Shown piece by piece: positions 26,337 to 35,825 of a stretch of 64,000 nt of DNA. How positions within the stretch are numbered: the first letter of the stretch is position 1; each line of letters opens with the position of its first letter. A model generated the notes under the pieces. The model saw only the letters and a list, made by a program, of their open reading frames with translations, had not been told where the DNA came from and searched no databases. Where the stretch lies: contig NZ_CP047950.1 in assembly GCF_014280075.1 (NCBI RefSeq), positions 124,001-188,000 of the forward strand. Direction: 5' to 3'. This DNA is from Synechococcus sp. A15-62. GTDB lineage: Bacteria > Cyanobacteriota > Cyanobacteriia > PCC-6307 > Cyanobiaceae. The position numbers were made by a program, and so were the translations under genes.

Positions 26337-29022
26337 TAGAAATACCCCTCAAATATTCATTATAATGCTTTCTAGCATTACTATAAGGATCTGCATACAA
26401 TTTAGCTGTATCTATGCATTTCTTCTTGATTAACCTTTGGTCACATGTGTTTAATCTGTTTATAAAATCTGCTGCAGAATCTGCAAGTGATGACACGGAA
26501 GAAGGAGGTATTGTTCTACATATTTCATCTACCTTAAAGTAAGAGACAATATCTGCTAGTATTCCTATATTAAATCCAAGTACTGGTGTACCGCATAACA
26601 AAGACTCACAAACGGTCATTGGACCAACATCTTCAATACTCAATGAAATAAATAAATTAGACGAGTAAAAGTGTTGACATAGTCGATCAAATCTTAGACC
26701 TTTTGTGAATTTAACAACTTTATCATTGTATTGATTTGAATCTGGTAGCGCCTCATTACCTAGTCCCAAAATACGAATATCTGGAATCTTTTTTGTTGTT
26801 GATAAATGTGTTAGACGTGATATAAGTTGTTTTGCTATTAAGCCACCTTTTCTAGGTTTAGTTTCTTCAGTTGACATAACCAGTACATTAAAAGTAGAAC
26901 TCTCGAAATGCGATACGCTGTTATCTTCAATAAAGCAAGAACTACTGTGATCATGAGTGTTAGCATATTGTCGAAAATTATTTACTGGGTATGCATTTGG
27001 TATAACCACATGTGTTGTTGCCATGTGTTGTTGAGACCCAGAGATTAGATTTTTTATATTATGTGATGGGTATACAAAAGTTATGCCCGAATTTTTCAGT
27101 GCAAGCGTCTTTTTTTTGTGAACGTGCTTGATGTAATTTTGTTTACTTGGAAATACTTGGTGGCATGAGTCGCATTCACTTAGAAACTTATCGCACCCTT
27201 CGCTATAGTGACAGCCACCTGTTACGGGGAACATATCTCCTGTAGTCCAAAATATCGGTAAATTCTTTTTTCTGCACATACTTAAAAAGTTTGGAAGATC
27301 AATAAACCCTGAGATCCAATGTAAATGTATTGCATCCGCCCAATTTAATATGCTAGTTAAATTTTCACCGTTGCATAATGCTATATCGGCTGAAAAGAAT
27401 TCGCCTCTCGTTGAATCGTTGTCTACCAGTTCTATTCTATCGGCTTCAATAAGTTGCCAAGTCGTTTTATCTGTATAGTTTTCAATTGGAGGGGAAACTT
27501 CATAAACATAGTGTAAATTAGAATACGATCCTGCATTCAACGTAAATATCCTTACGTCTAAACCAAGTTGTCTTAATGCTTGAACTCTTCTGAGACTGCC
27601 TTGGCCTGCACCTCCTTGAAGGAGAGTGCAAAATGTAGCAATTTTTAGTGGTTTTATTGATTTTTTTGAGTTGATAGATTTTCCCTGGTAATCACTTGAG
27701 CGTCTAAGAACATCGTTTCCTCTCGGTGAATTAATAAGGTTGACGGCAAAATTTACGGATTTCACATCGCTTTCAAAAACCTCAAATTTTGGATCTGCAG
27801 TATTTTCTGGTACGTATTTTATAATATCAAAGCTTAGTTTCTTGTTTTCTACATTATTAATATCTTTTCGCTGATCCTTTTCAATGGCCTCGTTCATTTC
27901 AGCAAAGTATGCCGCAATATTGTTTGTTTTTTGATTGCTATGCTTTCTGAAGCTTCCTAGTGCTTGGTCCACACATAATGGCTGAGATGACTTTGCAAAT
28001 CTTCGCCATAAGTCCCAGTCTCCAGCATATTTATATTTTTCATCAATACCATTTACTTTATCCCACAATGAGAATAACCAAAAAGATCCTTCTTGCTGTA
28101 TGAATGGCCAGTTTTTCCCTTCGCAAAAACCAGCTTCAATAATCTGTCGTGGATATCCCTTGAAATCTGTTGAGAGAATTGTGTCATTTGAGGATATACA
28201 TTTTTGTTTTCCAATAATCCAGTCAATTGAAATATTATTCGAGAATAATGAGTAAACCAATGCGCATGATCCAATCTCCAATACGTCATCACTGTTAATC
28301 CAAGTGCAGATGTCACTTGGGAATATCCTAAATCCATCAAAGCCTTTTTTTATCGCTTCATACATGCCACTGTCTTTTTCGCTGTCCCAGCTAAAGTATA
28401 GTCTGAAATCAGGTGATAGTTCTTTTAATTGTTCGATTATGCGTCCCCACTCTTTAATGATTGATATTGTTTTGTCTGAAGAGCCGCCATCTTGAATATG
28501 GTAATAGATGTCGTATTTATCTGAAACTTGACTGATTATTGAATTTATGGTTTTTGATAGATATTGTTCTGAGTTATAACAGGGTGTCACAATAAAAATA
28601 TTTGCATTGCCACCGCCTGATTTAGGCAGTGAAAGCTCATTGGTAGAAAGAGATGTTCTTTCCCCTTTGTGGAACCCCCAGGCACGCGACTTCCTATTCT
28701 TTATATATCTTTCATTTGAAGAACGTGGACCACTCTTGCTTTCTGAGTATTCCGTATGTTTTGGATTTGCAAATCTTGAATAAAATTCTCTAATTTGTGT
28801 GAGGTCTGCTGTCTCACTCGTTCCATCTTTTAGTTCAGGTCTATTGAGACCTTTGTATCTCTTTTGAAGAAGGGATTGTATTTTAAAAAGAGTATTCAGC
28901 GAACCAGGCTTATTGGTCTTGGCATGTTCTATTAATTCGTGCAAAAGGCGTGGTGAGTTTTCATAGTTTCTAACTGCTTCAGACAGTTGAGAGGTGAAAG
29001 ACTCGGAGTAATTTTTTTCCAC
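26329..29022 (-). CDS. Two-domain glycosyltransferase, GT2 fused to GT4
   Basis: 897 residues. After about 140 helical residues a GT2 domain starts (IFIVTPCYNSEQYLSKTINS, then YHIQDGGSSDKTI and INSDD). From about residue 455 a GT4 domain follows: IATFCTLLQGGAGQGSLRRV. It has the Cys-rich insert GGCHYSEGCDKFLSECDSCH known from a GT4 subgroup, and ends with the donor motif region IEDVGPMTVCESLLCGTPVL. It is the second large GT2-GT4 fusion in the island, not related in layout to the one at 7.6-10 kb. It sits 26 bp after sqdB on the same strand, where many cyanobacteria have sqdX. Its sequence is not SqdX-like and it is far richer in AT than sqdB. Confidence 0.85.
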   Translation of the reverse strand: MEKNYSESFTSQLSEAVRNYENSPRLLHELIEHAKTNKPGSLNTLFKIQSLLQKRYKGLNRPELKDGTSETADLTQIREFYSRFANPKHTEYSESKSGPRSSNERYIKNRKSRAWGFHKGERTSLSTNELSLPKSGGGNANIFIVTPCYNSEQYLSKTINSIISQVSDKYDIYYHIQDGGSSDKTISIIKEWGRIIEQLKELSPDFRLYFSWDSEKDSGMYEAIKKGFDGFRIFPSDICTWINSDDVLEIGSCALVYSLFSNNISIDWIIGKQKCISSNDTILSTDFKGYPRQIIEAGFCEGKNWPFIQQEGSFWLFSLWDKVNGIDEKYKYAGDWDLWRRFAKSSQPLCVDQALGSFRKHSNQKTNNIAAYFAEMNEAIEKDQRKDINNVENKKLSFDIIKYVPENTADPKFEVFESDVKSVNFAVNLINSPRGNDVLRRSSDYQGKSINSKKSIKPLKIATFCTLLQGGAGQGSLRRVQALRQLGLDVRIFTLNAGSYSNLHYVYEVSPPIENYTDKTTWQLIEADRIELVDNDSTRGEFFSADIALCNGENLTSILNWADAIHLHWISGFIDLPNFLSMCRKKNLPIFWTTGDMFPVTGGCHYSEGCDKFLSECDSCHQVFPSKQNYIKHVHKKKTLALKNSGITFVYPSHNIKNLISGSQQHMATTHVVIPNAYPVNNFRQYANTHDHSSSCFIEDNSVSHFESSTFNVLVMSTEETKPRKGGLIAKQLISRLTHLSTTKKIPDIRILGLGNEALPDSNQYNDKVVKFTKGLRFDRLCQHFYSSNLFISLSIEDVGPMTVCESLLCGTPVLGFNIGILADIVSYFKVDEICRTIPPSSVSSLADSAADFINRLNTCDQRLIKKKCIDTAKLYADPYSNARKHYNEYLRGISNA

Positions 29023-29048
29023 CGGTTATGCCTTATATTCAATAGTGA

Positions 29049-30242
29049 TTAATGAGATTGAATTGCCTGGGCCTGGGTTTTGGTCCAGGCGGAGGTGCAG
29101 AGGATGCGGTTGCGGTCGCAACGGTCGGCGTAGCGGGTGGCGATCTCCACAACTTCCTTCAGCAGGCCGTCATCGAGGGTGGTGGGGTTGAGGCCCAGCT
29201 CGATGAAGCAGTGGTTGTCCACGATCAGATCGTTTTCAACGGCCTCGTTGCGGGGGTTGGCCAGGTTGTTCACCTGAGCGCCGGTGAGAGCGGCCACCTT
29301 CTTGGCCAGTTCGCCCACCTGATGGCTTTCGGTCATCTGGTTGAAGATCTTGACTCGCTCCCCTTGTTCCGGAGGGTTCTCCAGCGCCAGCTGAACGCAG
29401 CGCACGGAATCGCGGATGTGGATGAAGGCGCGGGTCTGGCCACCGGTCCCATGAACGGTGAGCGGGTAGCCGATCGCGGCCTGCATCAGGAAGCGGTTCA
29501 GCACCGTGCCGTAATCGCCGTCGTAATCGAAGCGGTTGGTGAGCCGCGGGTCGCGGTCAGTGGCATCGGTGTTGGTTCCCCAGACGATGCCCTGGTGCAG
29601 GTCGGTGATGCGGACCTTGTCGTTCTTGTTGTAGTAGAGGAAGAGAAGCTGATCGAGCGTCTTGGTCATGTGATAGACGCTGCCGGGGCTTGCCGGGTGG
29701 AGGATTTCCTCCTCGAAGCGGCTGCCGTCGGGCTGAGGCACTTCCACCTTCAGGTAGCCCTCTGGAATGGTGGCTCCGCGGTGGGAGCCGTAGCCGTAGA
29801 CGCCCATGGTGCCCAGATGCACCACGTGGATGTCCTGACCGCTTTCAACGATGGCGGCCAGGAGGTTGTGGGTTCCGTTGACGTTGTTATCGACGGTGTA
29901 GCGCTTGGTGGCGCTGCTCTTCATCGAATAGGGGGCGGCACGTTGTTCCGCGAAGTGGACCACGGAATCCGGGCGCTCGTCCTGAAGCAGATCCAGCAAC
30001 CGCTGGTACTCATGGGCAATGTCCATGTGGACAAACCGCATCGGTTTGCCACCGGTCTCCTCCCAGACCTTGAGGCGCTCGCCGATGCTCACGATCGGCG
30101 TCAACGACTCAACCTCAAGGTCGATATCGATCTTGCGACGGCTGAGGTTGTCCACGATCAGCACGTCGTGGCCCTGATCAGCCAGGTTCACCGCACAGGG
30201 CCAGCCGCAGAAGCCGTCACCGCCGAGAACGAGAACTTTCAC
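29049..30242 (-). CDS. sqdB: UDP-sulfoquinovose synthase
   Basis: 397 residues, close to the usual length. It makes UDP-sulfoquinovose from UDP-glucose and sulfite, for the thylakoid lipid SQDG. The NAD loop is VLVLGGDGFCGWPCAVNLAD. FAEQRAAPYSM, VVHLGTMGVYGYG and the catalytic YHMTKTLDQLLF are all family text, and LHQGIVWGT follows. It starts with GTG at 30242; AGGAG at 30249-30253 is ideally placed. GC-rich, unlike the genes downstream, so it looks native. It follows gmd copy 2 and a broken fcl on the same strand. Confidence 0.95.
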   Translation of the reverse strand: MKVLVLGGDGFCGWPCAVNLADQGHDVLIVDNLSRRKIDIDLEVESLTPIVSIGERLKVWEETGGKPMRFVHMDIAHEYQRLLDLLQDERPDSVVHFAEQRAAPYSMKSSATKRYTVDNNVNGTHNLLAAIVESGQDIHVVHLGTMGVYGYGSHRGATIPEGYLKVEVPQPDGSRFEEEILHPASPGSVYHMTKTLDQLLFLYYNKNDKVRITDLHQGIVWGTNTDATDRDPRLTNRFDYDGDYGTVLNRFLMQAAIGYPLTVHGTGGQTRAFIHIRDSVRCVQLALENPPEQGERVKIFNQMTESHQVGELAKKVAALTGAQVNNLANPRNEAVENDLIVDNHCFIELGLNPTTLDDGLLKEVVEIATRYADRCDRNRILCTSAWTKTQAQAIQSH

Positions 30243-30272
30243 CCCAAACTCCTGTTGGAACGAGCGTGATGC

Positions 30273-30326
30273 TCAGTCTTGGCAAGTTACTACAAAGAGA
30301 TCGTTTTTATTGATTAATGTCCCCAT
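30273..30326 (-). pseudogene. Truncated fcl start left beside gmd copy 2
   Basis: The first eleven codons of GDP-fucose synthase ([11 protein letters not shown]) are identical to those at 16303, including the TGATG overlap with the gmd stop. The match ends abruptly at 30294. The frame then runs VVTCQD into a TGA at 30273. This marks a recombination breakpoint inside fcl. Confidence 0.9.
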
Positions 30327-31462
30327 CAACCTTTGCTCCTGTTGGCCTGAATCGCTGCAGAGGTGGTCGGTGGGTTCTCCATCGATCCCACTACGTTGAA
30401 TCCTTTGAGACGTAGTAACGCTTCTTTCCTGGCTTCTTCTTTGTCTGCCTCAACCATCTCGGCAACAAGTTCTTCCAGGGTGGTGGTAGGTGTCCAATCC
30501 AGTTTCTCATGAGCTTTGCTGGGATCGCCAAGCAGGGTCTCCACCTCTGCAGGTCGGAAGTAGCGAGGATCAATGCGCACAACCACTTCACCGGTGCTGC
30601 GGCGCCCCACCTCATCTACTCCTTCGCCCTCCCATATTAGCGATCCCCATCCCAGTGATTCTGCAGTGAGTTCGATGAATCGCCGGACGCTCTCCTGTCG
30701 GCCTGTTGCTATCACAAAATCTTCAGGTGGACCCTCCTGCTGAAGCATCCGCCACTGCATTTCCACGTAATCCCTTGCGTGACCCCAGTCTCTCAAAGAG
30801 TCGAGATTACCCATGTATAAGCAATCATCAAGTCCTTCATTAATGCGAGCCATGCCTCTTGTGATTTTCCGTGTCACAAAAGTTTCACCACGTCTAGGAC
30901 TTTCGTGATTAAATAATATGCCGTTACAGGCATACATGCCATAGGCCTCGCGGTAGTTCACCGTGATCCAGTAGCCGTAAAGCTTCGCTACGCCATAGGG
31001 GCTTCTCGGGTAAAAAGGTGTGGTTTCTTTTTGAGGTACTTCCTGCACAAGTCCGTAAAGTTCACTTGTGCTGGCTTGGTAAATTCGACAAGTCTCAGTT
31101 AAGTTCAGAATTCGTACAGCTTCAAGGATTCTGAGTGTTCCCAGCGCATCACTATTGGCTGTATATTCGGGCGCTTCAAAGCTGACTGCTACGTGGCTTT
31201 GGGCACCCAAATTATAAATTTCATCGGGCTTAACTTGTTGGATAATTCTGATCAAATTGGTGCTATCGGTTAAGTCTCCATAATGCAGAATCAAGCGTGG
31301 GTCAGCTTCGTGCGGATCCTGATATAGGTGATCAATGCGACTTGTATTGAAGCTGCTGGCGCGACGTTTAATGCCATGCACTTCGTATCCCTTGTCAAGA
31401 AGTAATTCTGCTAAGTAACTTCCATCTTGGCCGGTGATGCCAGTAATAAGTGCTTTCTTCAT
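30326..31462 (-). CDS. gmd: GDP-mannose 4,6-dehydratase, copy 2
   Basis: 378 residues, identical in protein to the gene at 16303-17439, with the same [12 protein letters not shown] loop and [10 protein letters not shown] catalytic site. In this copy the coupled downstream fcl is cut off after eleven codons and sqdB follows instead. The dehydratase product could still reach the fcl product encoded 14 kb away. Perfect identity points to very recent duplication or gene conversion. Confidence 0.95.
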   Translation of the reverse strand: MKKALITGITGQDGSYLAELLLDKGYEVHGIKRRASSFNTSRIDHLYQDPHEADPRLILHYGDLTDSTNLIRIIQQVKPDEIYNLGAQSHVAVSFEAPEYTANSDALGTLRILEAVRILNLTETCRIYQASTSELYGLVQEVPQKETTPFYPRSPYGVAKLYGYWITVNYREAYGMYACNGILFNHESPRRGETFVTRKITRGMARINEGLDDCLYMGNLDSLRDWGHARDYVEMQWRMLQQEGPPEDFVIATGRQESVRRFIELTAESLGWGSLIWEGEGVDEVGRRSTGEVVVRIDPRYFRPAEVETLLGDPSKAHEKLDWTPTTTLEELVAEMVEADKEEARKEALLRLKGFNVVGSMENPPTTSAAIQANRSKG

Positions 31463-31463
31463 T

Positions 31464-32930
31464 TCAAGCTTTTGCTTTAGTCATTATTGCATCACTGCGT
31501 CCATAACGGTCCTGAAACCGCACAATGTCGTCTTCACCGAGGTATTCGCCGCTCTGTACTTCAATGAGCTCTACAGGAATTTTTCCTGGATTTGACAGGC
31601 GGTGTTTGCAGCCAAGAGGGATATAGGTGCTCTGGTTTTCGCCCAGCAGTTGCTCTTCTCCGTCGCGCTCAACAATGGCTGTTCCCCGCACCACGATCCA
31701 GTGTTCGGCCCGGTGGTGGTGCATCTGCAGCGACAGGCTGGCGCCGGGTTTCACCGAGATCCGTTTCACCTGCCAGCGGGTTCCTTCGGTGACGCCGGTG
31801 TAGTGGCCCCAGGGGCGATAGATCTTGCGGTGCGCCTTGCCCTCGGGGCTGCCGGCGGCCTCCAGCTGCTTCACCACCGTCTTGATCTCCTGGGCCTTGG
31901 AGCGATCCGCAATCAACACGGCGTCGTCGGTTTCCACCACCACGAGGTTTTCAACGCCCAGACCCACCACCAAGCGGTGTTCGCTGCGCAGGTAGCAGTT
32001 GCGGCTGCCTTCGGCGATCACGTGGCCCTGCAGCACATTCCCTTGGGAATTGCGGTGCTCTGAGGTCTCCCAGAGGGCACTCCAGCTGCCCACATCACTC
32101 CAGCCCGCATCCAGCGGCAGCACACTGCCCAGTTCCGTTTTTTCCATCACGGCCACATCAATGGCCACGTTGGGGCACTTGGCGAAGGCCTCCCGTTCCA
32201 GCCGATGGAATTCCAGGTCGGCTGTGTCCTGCTCCAGAGCGGCCCGGCAGCAGCTCACCACCTCCGGGGCCAGGCGTTCCAGTTCCGCCAGCATGGCGCT
32301 GGCGCGGAATAGGAACATGCCGCTGTTCCAGGTGAAGCGACCTGTGGCTAGGAACTGCTCTGCTGTGGCCTGGTCGGGCTTCTCCACGAAGCGCTTGATC
32401 GTCACATGGGCGGGTTCTCCGAGGGAGAACGTTTCGCTGGCCTCGATGTAGCCGTAGCCGGTTTCCGGGGCCGTCGGCACGATGCCGAAGGTCACCAGGC
32501 GCCCCTCCTCGGCGGGTTTGCGACCGGAGGCGATGGCCTGGCGGAATTGGGCGGCATCGCGGATCAGGTGGTCTGCCGCCAGCACCAGCAGCAGGGGATC
32601 ATCGCCATTGGCCGTGGCCTGCAGGGCAGCCACTGTCACCGCCGGGGCAGTGTTGCGGCCCATCGGCTCCAGCAGGATCGCGTTCGGTTCAACCCCGATC
32701 TGGCGCATCTGCTCGGCCACGATGAAGCGGTGGTCTTCATTGCAGATCAGCAACGGAGCCGCCAACGCTTCCAGGCCATTGAGGCGCTGCTGGGTTTGCT
32801 GCAGCAGCGTCGCTTCGCCATCGCCACTCAACGGCCAGTACTGCTTGGGGTAACTCGCCCGCGACAGCGGCCACAGCCGTGTGCCGGTTCCTCCGCAGAG
32901 GATCACAGGAATCAGCGGTGTGGCGGCCAT
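31464..32930 (-). CDS. manC: Mannose-1-phosphate guanylyltransferase / mannose-6-phosphate isomerase, copy 2
   Basis: 488 residues with the same [20 protein letters not shown] and [17 protein letters not shown] motifs as copy 1. It differs from copy 1 at about 15 residues (for example NGDDP against [16 protein letters not shown] against [11 protein letters not shown]). It lies 76 bp downstream of rimM on the same strand and is GC-rich, so this is probably the resident copy. One base separates it from gmd. Confidence 0.95.
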   Translation of the reverse strand: MAATPLIPVILCGGTGTRLWPLSRASYPKQYWPLSGDGEATLLQQTQQRLNGLEALAAPLLICNEDHRFIVAEQMRQIGVEPNAILLEPMGRNTAPAVTVAALQATANGDDPLLLVLAADHLIRDAAQFRQAIASGRKPAEEGRLVTFGIVPTAPETGYGYIEASETFSLGEPAHVTIKRFVEKPDQATAEQFLATGRFTWNSGMFLFRASAMLAELERLAPEVVSCCRAALEQDTADLEFHRLEREAFAKCPNVAIDVAVMEKTELGSVLPLDAGWSDVGSWSALWETSEHRNSQGNVLQGHVIAEGSRNCYLRSEHRLVVGLGVENLVVVETDDAVLIADRSKAQEIKTVVKQLEAAGSPEGKAHRKIYRPWGHYTGVTEGTRWQVKRISVKPGASLSLQMHHHRAEHWIVVRGTAIVERDGEEQLLGENQSTYIPLGCKHRLSNPGKIPVELIEVQSGEYLGEDDIVRFQDRYGRSDAIMTKAKA

Positions 32931-33006
32931 CAGGTCCTGCAGGCGGTGACCCAGGTTCGCTTGCCCCAGGGGCTTCTGTCGATGCCCTGGGAACGACCGA
33001 TTTGCG

Positions 33007-33540
33007 TCAGAGCTCCAGCAAGCCCGGTGGCGGCGTGAGCAGCAGCCAGCCCTCCTCGAGCTGCACCTCCGGCACGATCGCTTCCACGAAGGGGATCAGC
33101 AGCTTGCGGCCATCAGTGGTGGTGATTTCCAGCAGATCGTTGCCGCCACTGATCAGGTCGCTCACCGTGCCGATGGCTGGGCCATCGGCTTCGAGCCGTG
33201 ACTCCAGTCCGATCAGATCGAGCAGGTGAAATTCTCCCTCCGCCAGCTCGGGGCGATCGTCCGCCGACACCAGCAGCTCATTGCCCACCAGGGCTTCAGC
33301 GGCACCGCGGTTGTCGATCCCTTCAAAACGCACCACAAACAACGACTTGCCCGGCAGCTGCCGGCCTTTTTTGAGCTGGATCTCGGTGGGCTCTCCACCC
33401 TTGCGGCTGCGCAGCCAGCGCGGCCCTGGTGCCGTGAAGCGCTCAGGGAAATCACTGGCGGGGTTCACCCGCAGCTCCCCCTGCAGCCCCTGGACTCCAA
33501 CGATCTTGCCGACGCTGAGCCAGTCGTCGCTCTCCGCCAT
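33007..33540 (-). CDS. rimM: Ribosome maturation factor RimM
   Basis: About 177 residues from ATG 33540. It assists 16S rRNA processing and 30S assembly by binding S19. The N-terminal RimM barrel begins [20 protein letters not shown]. The C-terminal PRC-barrel includes [36 protein letters not shown] and [20 protein letters not shown]. The frame is open to 33654, but longer starts would run over the divergent ndhS start, and the family begins at this methionine. First core gene next to the glycan island. Confidence 0.93.
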   Translation of the reverse strand: MAESDDWLSVGKIVGVQGLQGELRVNPASDFPERFTAPGPRWLRSRKGGEPTEIQLKKGRQLPGKSLFVVRFEGIDNRGAAEALVGNELLVSADDRPELAEGEFHLLDLIGLESRLEADGPAIGTVSDLISGGNDLLEITTTDGRKLLIPFVEAIVPEVQLEEGWLLLTPPPGLLEL

Positions 33541-33595
33541 GCCATCCGCCACACACTCTGCCGATAATGGCGCCAGATCCGTCCGAGACCGAGCC

Positions 33596-33781
33596 ATGGC
33601 GTCTGCACCCGCTCCGATCCTTCCCGGCTCCACCGTCACCGTGGCCGATGCCACCTCGATCTACAACGGCTACACCGGCTTTGTTCAACGGATCAGCGGA
33701 GATTGTGCGGCCGTTTTGTTTGAAGGTGGCAACTGGGACAAGTTGGTGACCCTGCGCTTGAAAGACCTCCAGCCGGCCTAA
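33596..33781 (+). CDS. ndhS: NDH-1 subunit S-like small SH3 protein
   Basis: 61 residues. NdhS is the ferredoxin-binding subunit of the photosynthetic NDH-1 complex that supports cyclic electron flow. The text [38 protein letters not shown] and [13 protein letters not shown] matches the short SH3-like NdhS of cyanobacteria. It is divergent from rimM with about 55 bp between them and followed 4 bp later by the channel gene. An overlapping longer frame exists upstream, but only this ATG gives the normal family size. Confidence 0.75.
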   Translation: MASAPAPILPGSTVTVADATSIYNGYTGFVQRISGDCAAVLFEGGNWDKLVTLRLKDLQPA

Positions 33782-33785
33782 GGCA

Positions 33786-34613
33786 ATGGACACTGGCCGC
33801 AACCTGCGACAACGCCTGCAGGCCACGGTGCTGGAAGCCAGCACCCCGGCGGGCAAGGCCTACAACGCCGTCATCTTCGGGGCAATTCTCCTGAGTGTTC
33901 TGGCCCTGCTGCTGGAGCCAGATCCCTTGGGTAACTCGGCCCTGCGCCAGACCAATGTGCTCTGGATTGATCTGGTGCAGAACGTCTGCTTGGCGGTGTT
34001 CGCGGCGGATTTCGTTCTGCACCTGGCCTTGGTGGAGAAGCCTCGCCGCTACCTGTTCAGCTTCACCGGATTGATCGACGCTTCAGCGGTGCTGTTCTTC
34101 TTCGTGCCGCAGGTGCGTAGTGAGTTGCTGCTGTGGGTGTTCAAGTTCGGCCGCATCCTGCGGGTGTTCAAGCTGCTCAAGTTCATCGATGAGGCCCGCG
34201 TGTTGGGGCAGGCGCTGCGGGGCAGTGCCCGCACCATCGGCGTCTTTTTGTTCTTCGTCTTTCTGCTGCAGGTGGTGCTCGGTTACAGCATCTTCGTGAT
34301 CGAAAGCGTCCGGCCCGACACCCAGTTCCAGTCGGTGGGGAGCGGCGTCTACTGGGCGATCGTGACCATGACCACCGTGGGTTACGGCGATGTGGTGCCC
34401 CAGACAGAACTGGGGCGGCTATTGGCTTCGGTGGTGATGCTCTTGGGTTTCGGCATCATTGCCATCCCCACCGGCATCCTGACCGTGTCTGGGGTGCGCC
34501 ATCATCAGCATCGCGTGGTGGAGTTGAGCTGCAACAGCTGTGGGCGTCAGGGGCACCGTAGGGACGCCCTTCACTGCGATGCCTGTGGCGCATCGCTGCC
34601 CTCGAGGGCCTGA
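33786..34613 (+). CDS. Voltage-gated-type potassium channel with zinc-ribbon tail
   Basis: 275 residues. Six membrane segments are visible, including VIFGAILLSVLALLLEP (S1), the arginine/lysine-rich S4-like VFKFGRILRVFKLLKFI, and VFLFFVFLLQVVLGYSIFVI (S5). The pore has the K+ selectivity filter TVGYGD at about residue 200. After S6 the short cytoplasmic tail carries a CxxC...CxxC pair (CNSCGRQ and CDACGAS), a zinc-ribbon-like end. It should conduct K+ across the cytoplasmic membrane. Convergent with rnc, overlapping it by 43 bp. Confidence 0.88.
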   Translation: MDTGRNLRQRLQATVLEASTPAGKAYNAVIFGAILLSVLALLLEPDPLGNSALRQTNVLWIDLVQNVCLAVFAADFVLHLALVEKPRRYLFSFTGLIDASAVLFFFVPQVRSELLLWVFKFGRILRVFKLLKFIDEARVLGQALRGSARTIGVFLFFVFLLQVVLGYSIFVIESVRPDTQFQSVGSGVYWAIVTMTTVGYGDVVPQTELGRLLASVVMLLGFGIIAIPTGILTVSGVRHHQHRVVELSCNSCGRQGHRRDALHCDACGASLPSRA

Positions 34614-35296
34614 AGAGCACCGGCAGCGGCGTTCTGTTCGGCCTCCTTGCGGGAGCGGCCCTTGGCCTCCGCCAGCTCTTTGTTGTGGATGCTCACCCGG
34701 CAGAGGAAGCGTTCGGGGTCGCCGTGCTGGTGGCTGCATTCCTCGGTGGAGTAGTCGGGTAGTCCCAGCCCTTGGCCTTGGCTCCACTCCTGCAGGCTGG
34801 TTTTGCCGTTGAACTGATGGGGAGTCGCCAGCACCGCTTGGGCGGTGGCACGCCAGTGGGGGGTGAGCCAGCGGTGAATCGTCTCAAGGTCGCCAAGGGC
34901 GCTGTACAACGCTCCGATGAGTGCCTCGGTGGCATCGGCCCGCAGCCTGGATTGGGCGGAACGATCCCCTTGGGCGTGCCGCCCCAACAGCAGGTGCTGT
35001 TCGATGCCAAGCGTTTCACCCACCTCCGCCAGCCAGCGGTCGCTGACCAGTTGGGCCCGCAGGTTGGAGCAGGCACCCACCGCGAGATCGGTATGGTGGC
35101 GATCAATGAATTCGGTGGCGGCGAGCCGCAGGACCGCATCACCAAGGAACTCCAACCGTTCCAGGTTGCGGGTCCGGCCGCTCGACACGTGGGTGAGGGC
35201 CTGATCCACCAGGTCCAGCAGCTTCGGGTCGATCGGGATCTCAGCGTCGAGGCGCTGGATCAGGTCGCTGAGCTCTGCGGCGCGGAATGGATCCAC
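34571..35296 (-). CDS. rnc: Ribonuclease III
   Basis: 241 residues. It cleaves double-stranded RNA in rRNA and mRNA processing. The catalytic signature ERLEFLGDAVLRLAATEFI lies near residue 43, with the second acidic site in DATEALIGALYSALGDL near residue 115. The C-terminal dsRNA-binding domain runs from KTSLQEWSQGQGLGLPDY to KEAEQNAAAGALQAL. It starts with GTG at 35296; AGGAG lies five bases upstream. It sits directly after rnpB on the same strand. Confidence 0.93.
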   Translation of the reverse strand: MDPFRAAELSDLIQRLDAEIPIDPKLLDLVDQALTHVSSGRTRNLERLEFLGDAVLRLAATEFIDRHHTDLAVGACSNLRAQLVSDRWLAEVGETLGIEQHLLLGRHAQGDRSAQSRLRADATEALIGALYSALGDLETIHRWLTPHWRATAQAVLATPHQFNGKTSLQEWSQGQGLGLPDYSTEECSHQHGDPERFLCRVSIHNKELAEAKGRSRKEAEQNAAAGALQALEGSDAPQASQ

Positions 35297-35326
35297 AAGG
35301 ACTCCTGAGCAACGCTGATAGGGGGT

Positions 35327-35716
35327 GAAAGCAGGACATAAGCCGGGTTCTGTTCACACCTCGCAGAGGTTGGTCTGCAGAGGATGGGTGGCTATCTATC
35401 TGGGACCGCCGTTACCGACGGCCTCGAGCGGCGCTTTCAAGCGGAACGGGGCCAATGGCCAGCCGTCGTTCCTTGGCCTTGCTCCTAGCCGGGGTTTACC
35501 GAGCCAGCACCTCTCGATGCTGCTGGTGCGCTCTTACCGCACCTTTGCACCCTTGCCTGTGCCGGCGAACCGGCCATCGGCGGTGTGTTTCTGTGGCACT
35601 CTCCTCACGGTCACCCGCACTGGGCGTTACCCAGCAAGCCTGGCCATCAGGGAGCCCGGACTTTCCTCAGCCGACACTCAAAGAGATCGGCTGCAACCAC
35701 CTCGCCTGCTTTCAGA
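35327..35716 (-). ncRNA. rnpB: RNase P RNA
   Basis: On the minus strand the gene has the conserved 5' element gaggaaagtccgggctcc and the 3' element gaacccggcttat. It also has the P8/P9-type segment and a cyanobacterial type A layout of about 390 nt. The two ends pair as gaaagcagg with cctgctttc, which fixes the limits. It matures tRNA 5' ends together with the RnpA protein. Confidence 0.93.
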
Positions 35717-35735
35717 TCTCATCATGCCTCGTGGG

Positions 35736-35741
35736 CATAAT
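35736..35741 (+). promoter_or_regulatory. Possible -10 element of tRNA-Arg
   Basis: CATAAT ten bases before the mature tRNA 5' end. No convincing -35 was found, so this is weak. Confidence 0.25.
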
Positions 35742-35751
35742 TCAGAGGTCT

Positions 35752-35825
<74 letters not shown>

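Larger units (their letters stand above)
30294..32988 (-). repeat. Direct repeat, copy 2 (manC-gmd plus the fcl 5' end)
   Basis: Partner of 16271-18965, same orientation. Identical by eye over 30294-31637, then gradually diverging. Recombination between the two copies would delete or duplicate 14,023 bp containing the FkbM cassette, two glycosyltransferases and sqdB. Confidence 0.9.

Noticed and set aside
29052-30269. A 405-codon plus-strand frame across sqdB
   Set aside because: Antisense of a clear sqdB; Val/His-rich text typical of GC-rich shadow frames.
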